A DNA stretch of 5,415 nucleotides from SYIM01 sp041182885 (lineage in GTDB: Bacteria > Pseudomonadota > Gammaproteobacteria > Burkholderiales > Burkholderiaceae_E). Below are positions 5,368 to 5,415 of this stretch, piece by piece (within the stretch, counting starts at the first letter, position 1; every line of letters begins with the position of its first letter). The translations under genes and the position numbers were made by a program. Location of the stretch: NCBI GenBank assembly GCA_049423065.1, contig JBMSQB010000148.1, positions 1 to 5,415 on the forward strand, given 5' to 3'. The notes under the pieces are model-generated. The model did no database searches. It was given only the letters and a program-made list of their open reading frames with translations, and was not told the DNA's origin.

Positions 5368-5415
5368 GCCGCGCGGCCTGCCGCGTCATGGGCTGCCGCG
5401 TCATGGGCTGCCACG
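5364..5415 (+). CDS. Possible start of the next gene, perhaps xerC (cut by window edge)
   Basis: The next gene in the dapF-DUF484 order is normally xerC, the tyrosine recombinase that resolves chromosome dimers. A frame with a TTG at 5364 overlapping the DUF484 stop (TTGA), or ATGs at 5388 and 5403, runs to the window edge. Only up to 17 codons are visible, all three forward frames are open here, and no recombinase motif or clear Shine-Dalgarno can be seen. The identity is inferred from gene order alone. Confidence 0.2.
   Translation, partial: MSRAACRVMGCRVMGCH
5378..5415 (+). repeat. 15-bp direct tandem repeat after the DUF484 gene
   Basis: The unit CTGCCGCGTCATGGG occurs at 5378-5392 and again exactly at 5393-5407. 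A third, partial copy follows at 5408-5415 with one G-to-A change. The window ends inside the third copy, so the full array length is unknown. The period is five codons, so copy-number change would not shift a reading frame. Confidence 0.8.

Overview
The window looks like chromosomal housekeeping DNA from a GC-rich betaproteobacterium, most likely in or near Burkholderiales. This rests on the high GC content, the wording of the MetK and DapF proteins, and the order metK (divergent), two LpxL-family acyltransferases, dapF, DUF484. As far as I recall, that order is typical of Burkholderiales. The species cannot be named from the sequence alone.

Layout. Positions 1-326 on the minus strand hold the start of an unrecognised cysteine-rich reading frame that runs off the window's left edge. 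It begins 36 nt after the metK stop with no terminator between them. Positions 363-1523 (minus) are metK, complete, with a GTG start and a strong Shine-Dalgarno sequence. Positions 1524-1782 are a divergent intergenic region. It carries a perfect TATAAT box for metK (1711-1716, minus) and a leader of about 180 nt with two strong inverted repeats. Positions 1783-5367 (plus) form a compact operon-like block: acyltransferase 1, acyltransferase 2 (4-nt ATGA overlap), dapF (8-nt gap) and a DUF484 gene (17-nt gap). The last 50 nt hold a 15-bp tandem repeat and probably the first codons of the next gene, which by conserved order would be xerC.

How the genes work together. MetK makes S-adenosylmethionine. 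The two acyltransferases should add the secondary (acyloxyacyl) chains to lipid A, or act on a related lipid, at the inner membrane. DapF makes meso-diaminopimelate for peptidoglycan and lysine. The plus-strand block is therefore mostly envelope building, with the DUF484 and xerC genes attached as in the enterobacterial dapF-yigA-xerC order.

I found no mobile element, CRISPR array, tRNA, rRNA or defence system, and no clear new multi-gene system. The best candidates for something undescribed are the structured metK leader and the cysteine-rich partial gene after metK.
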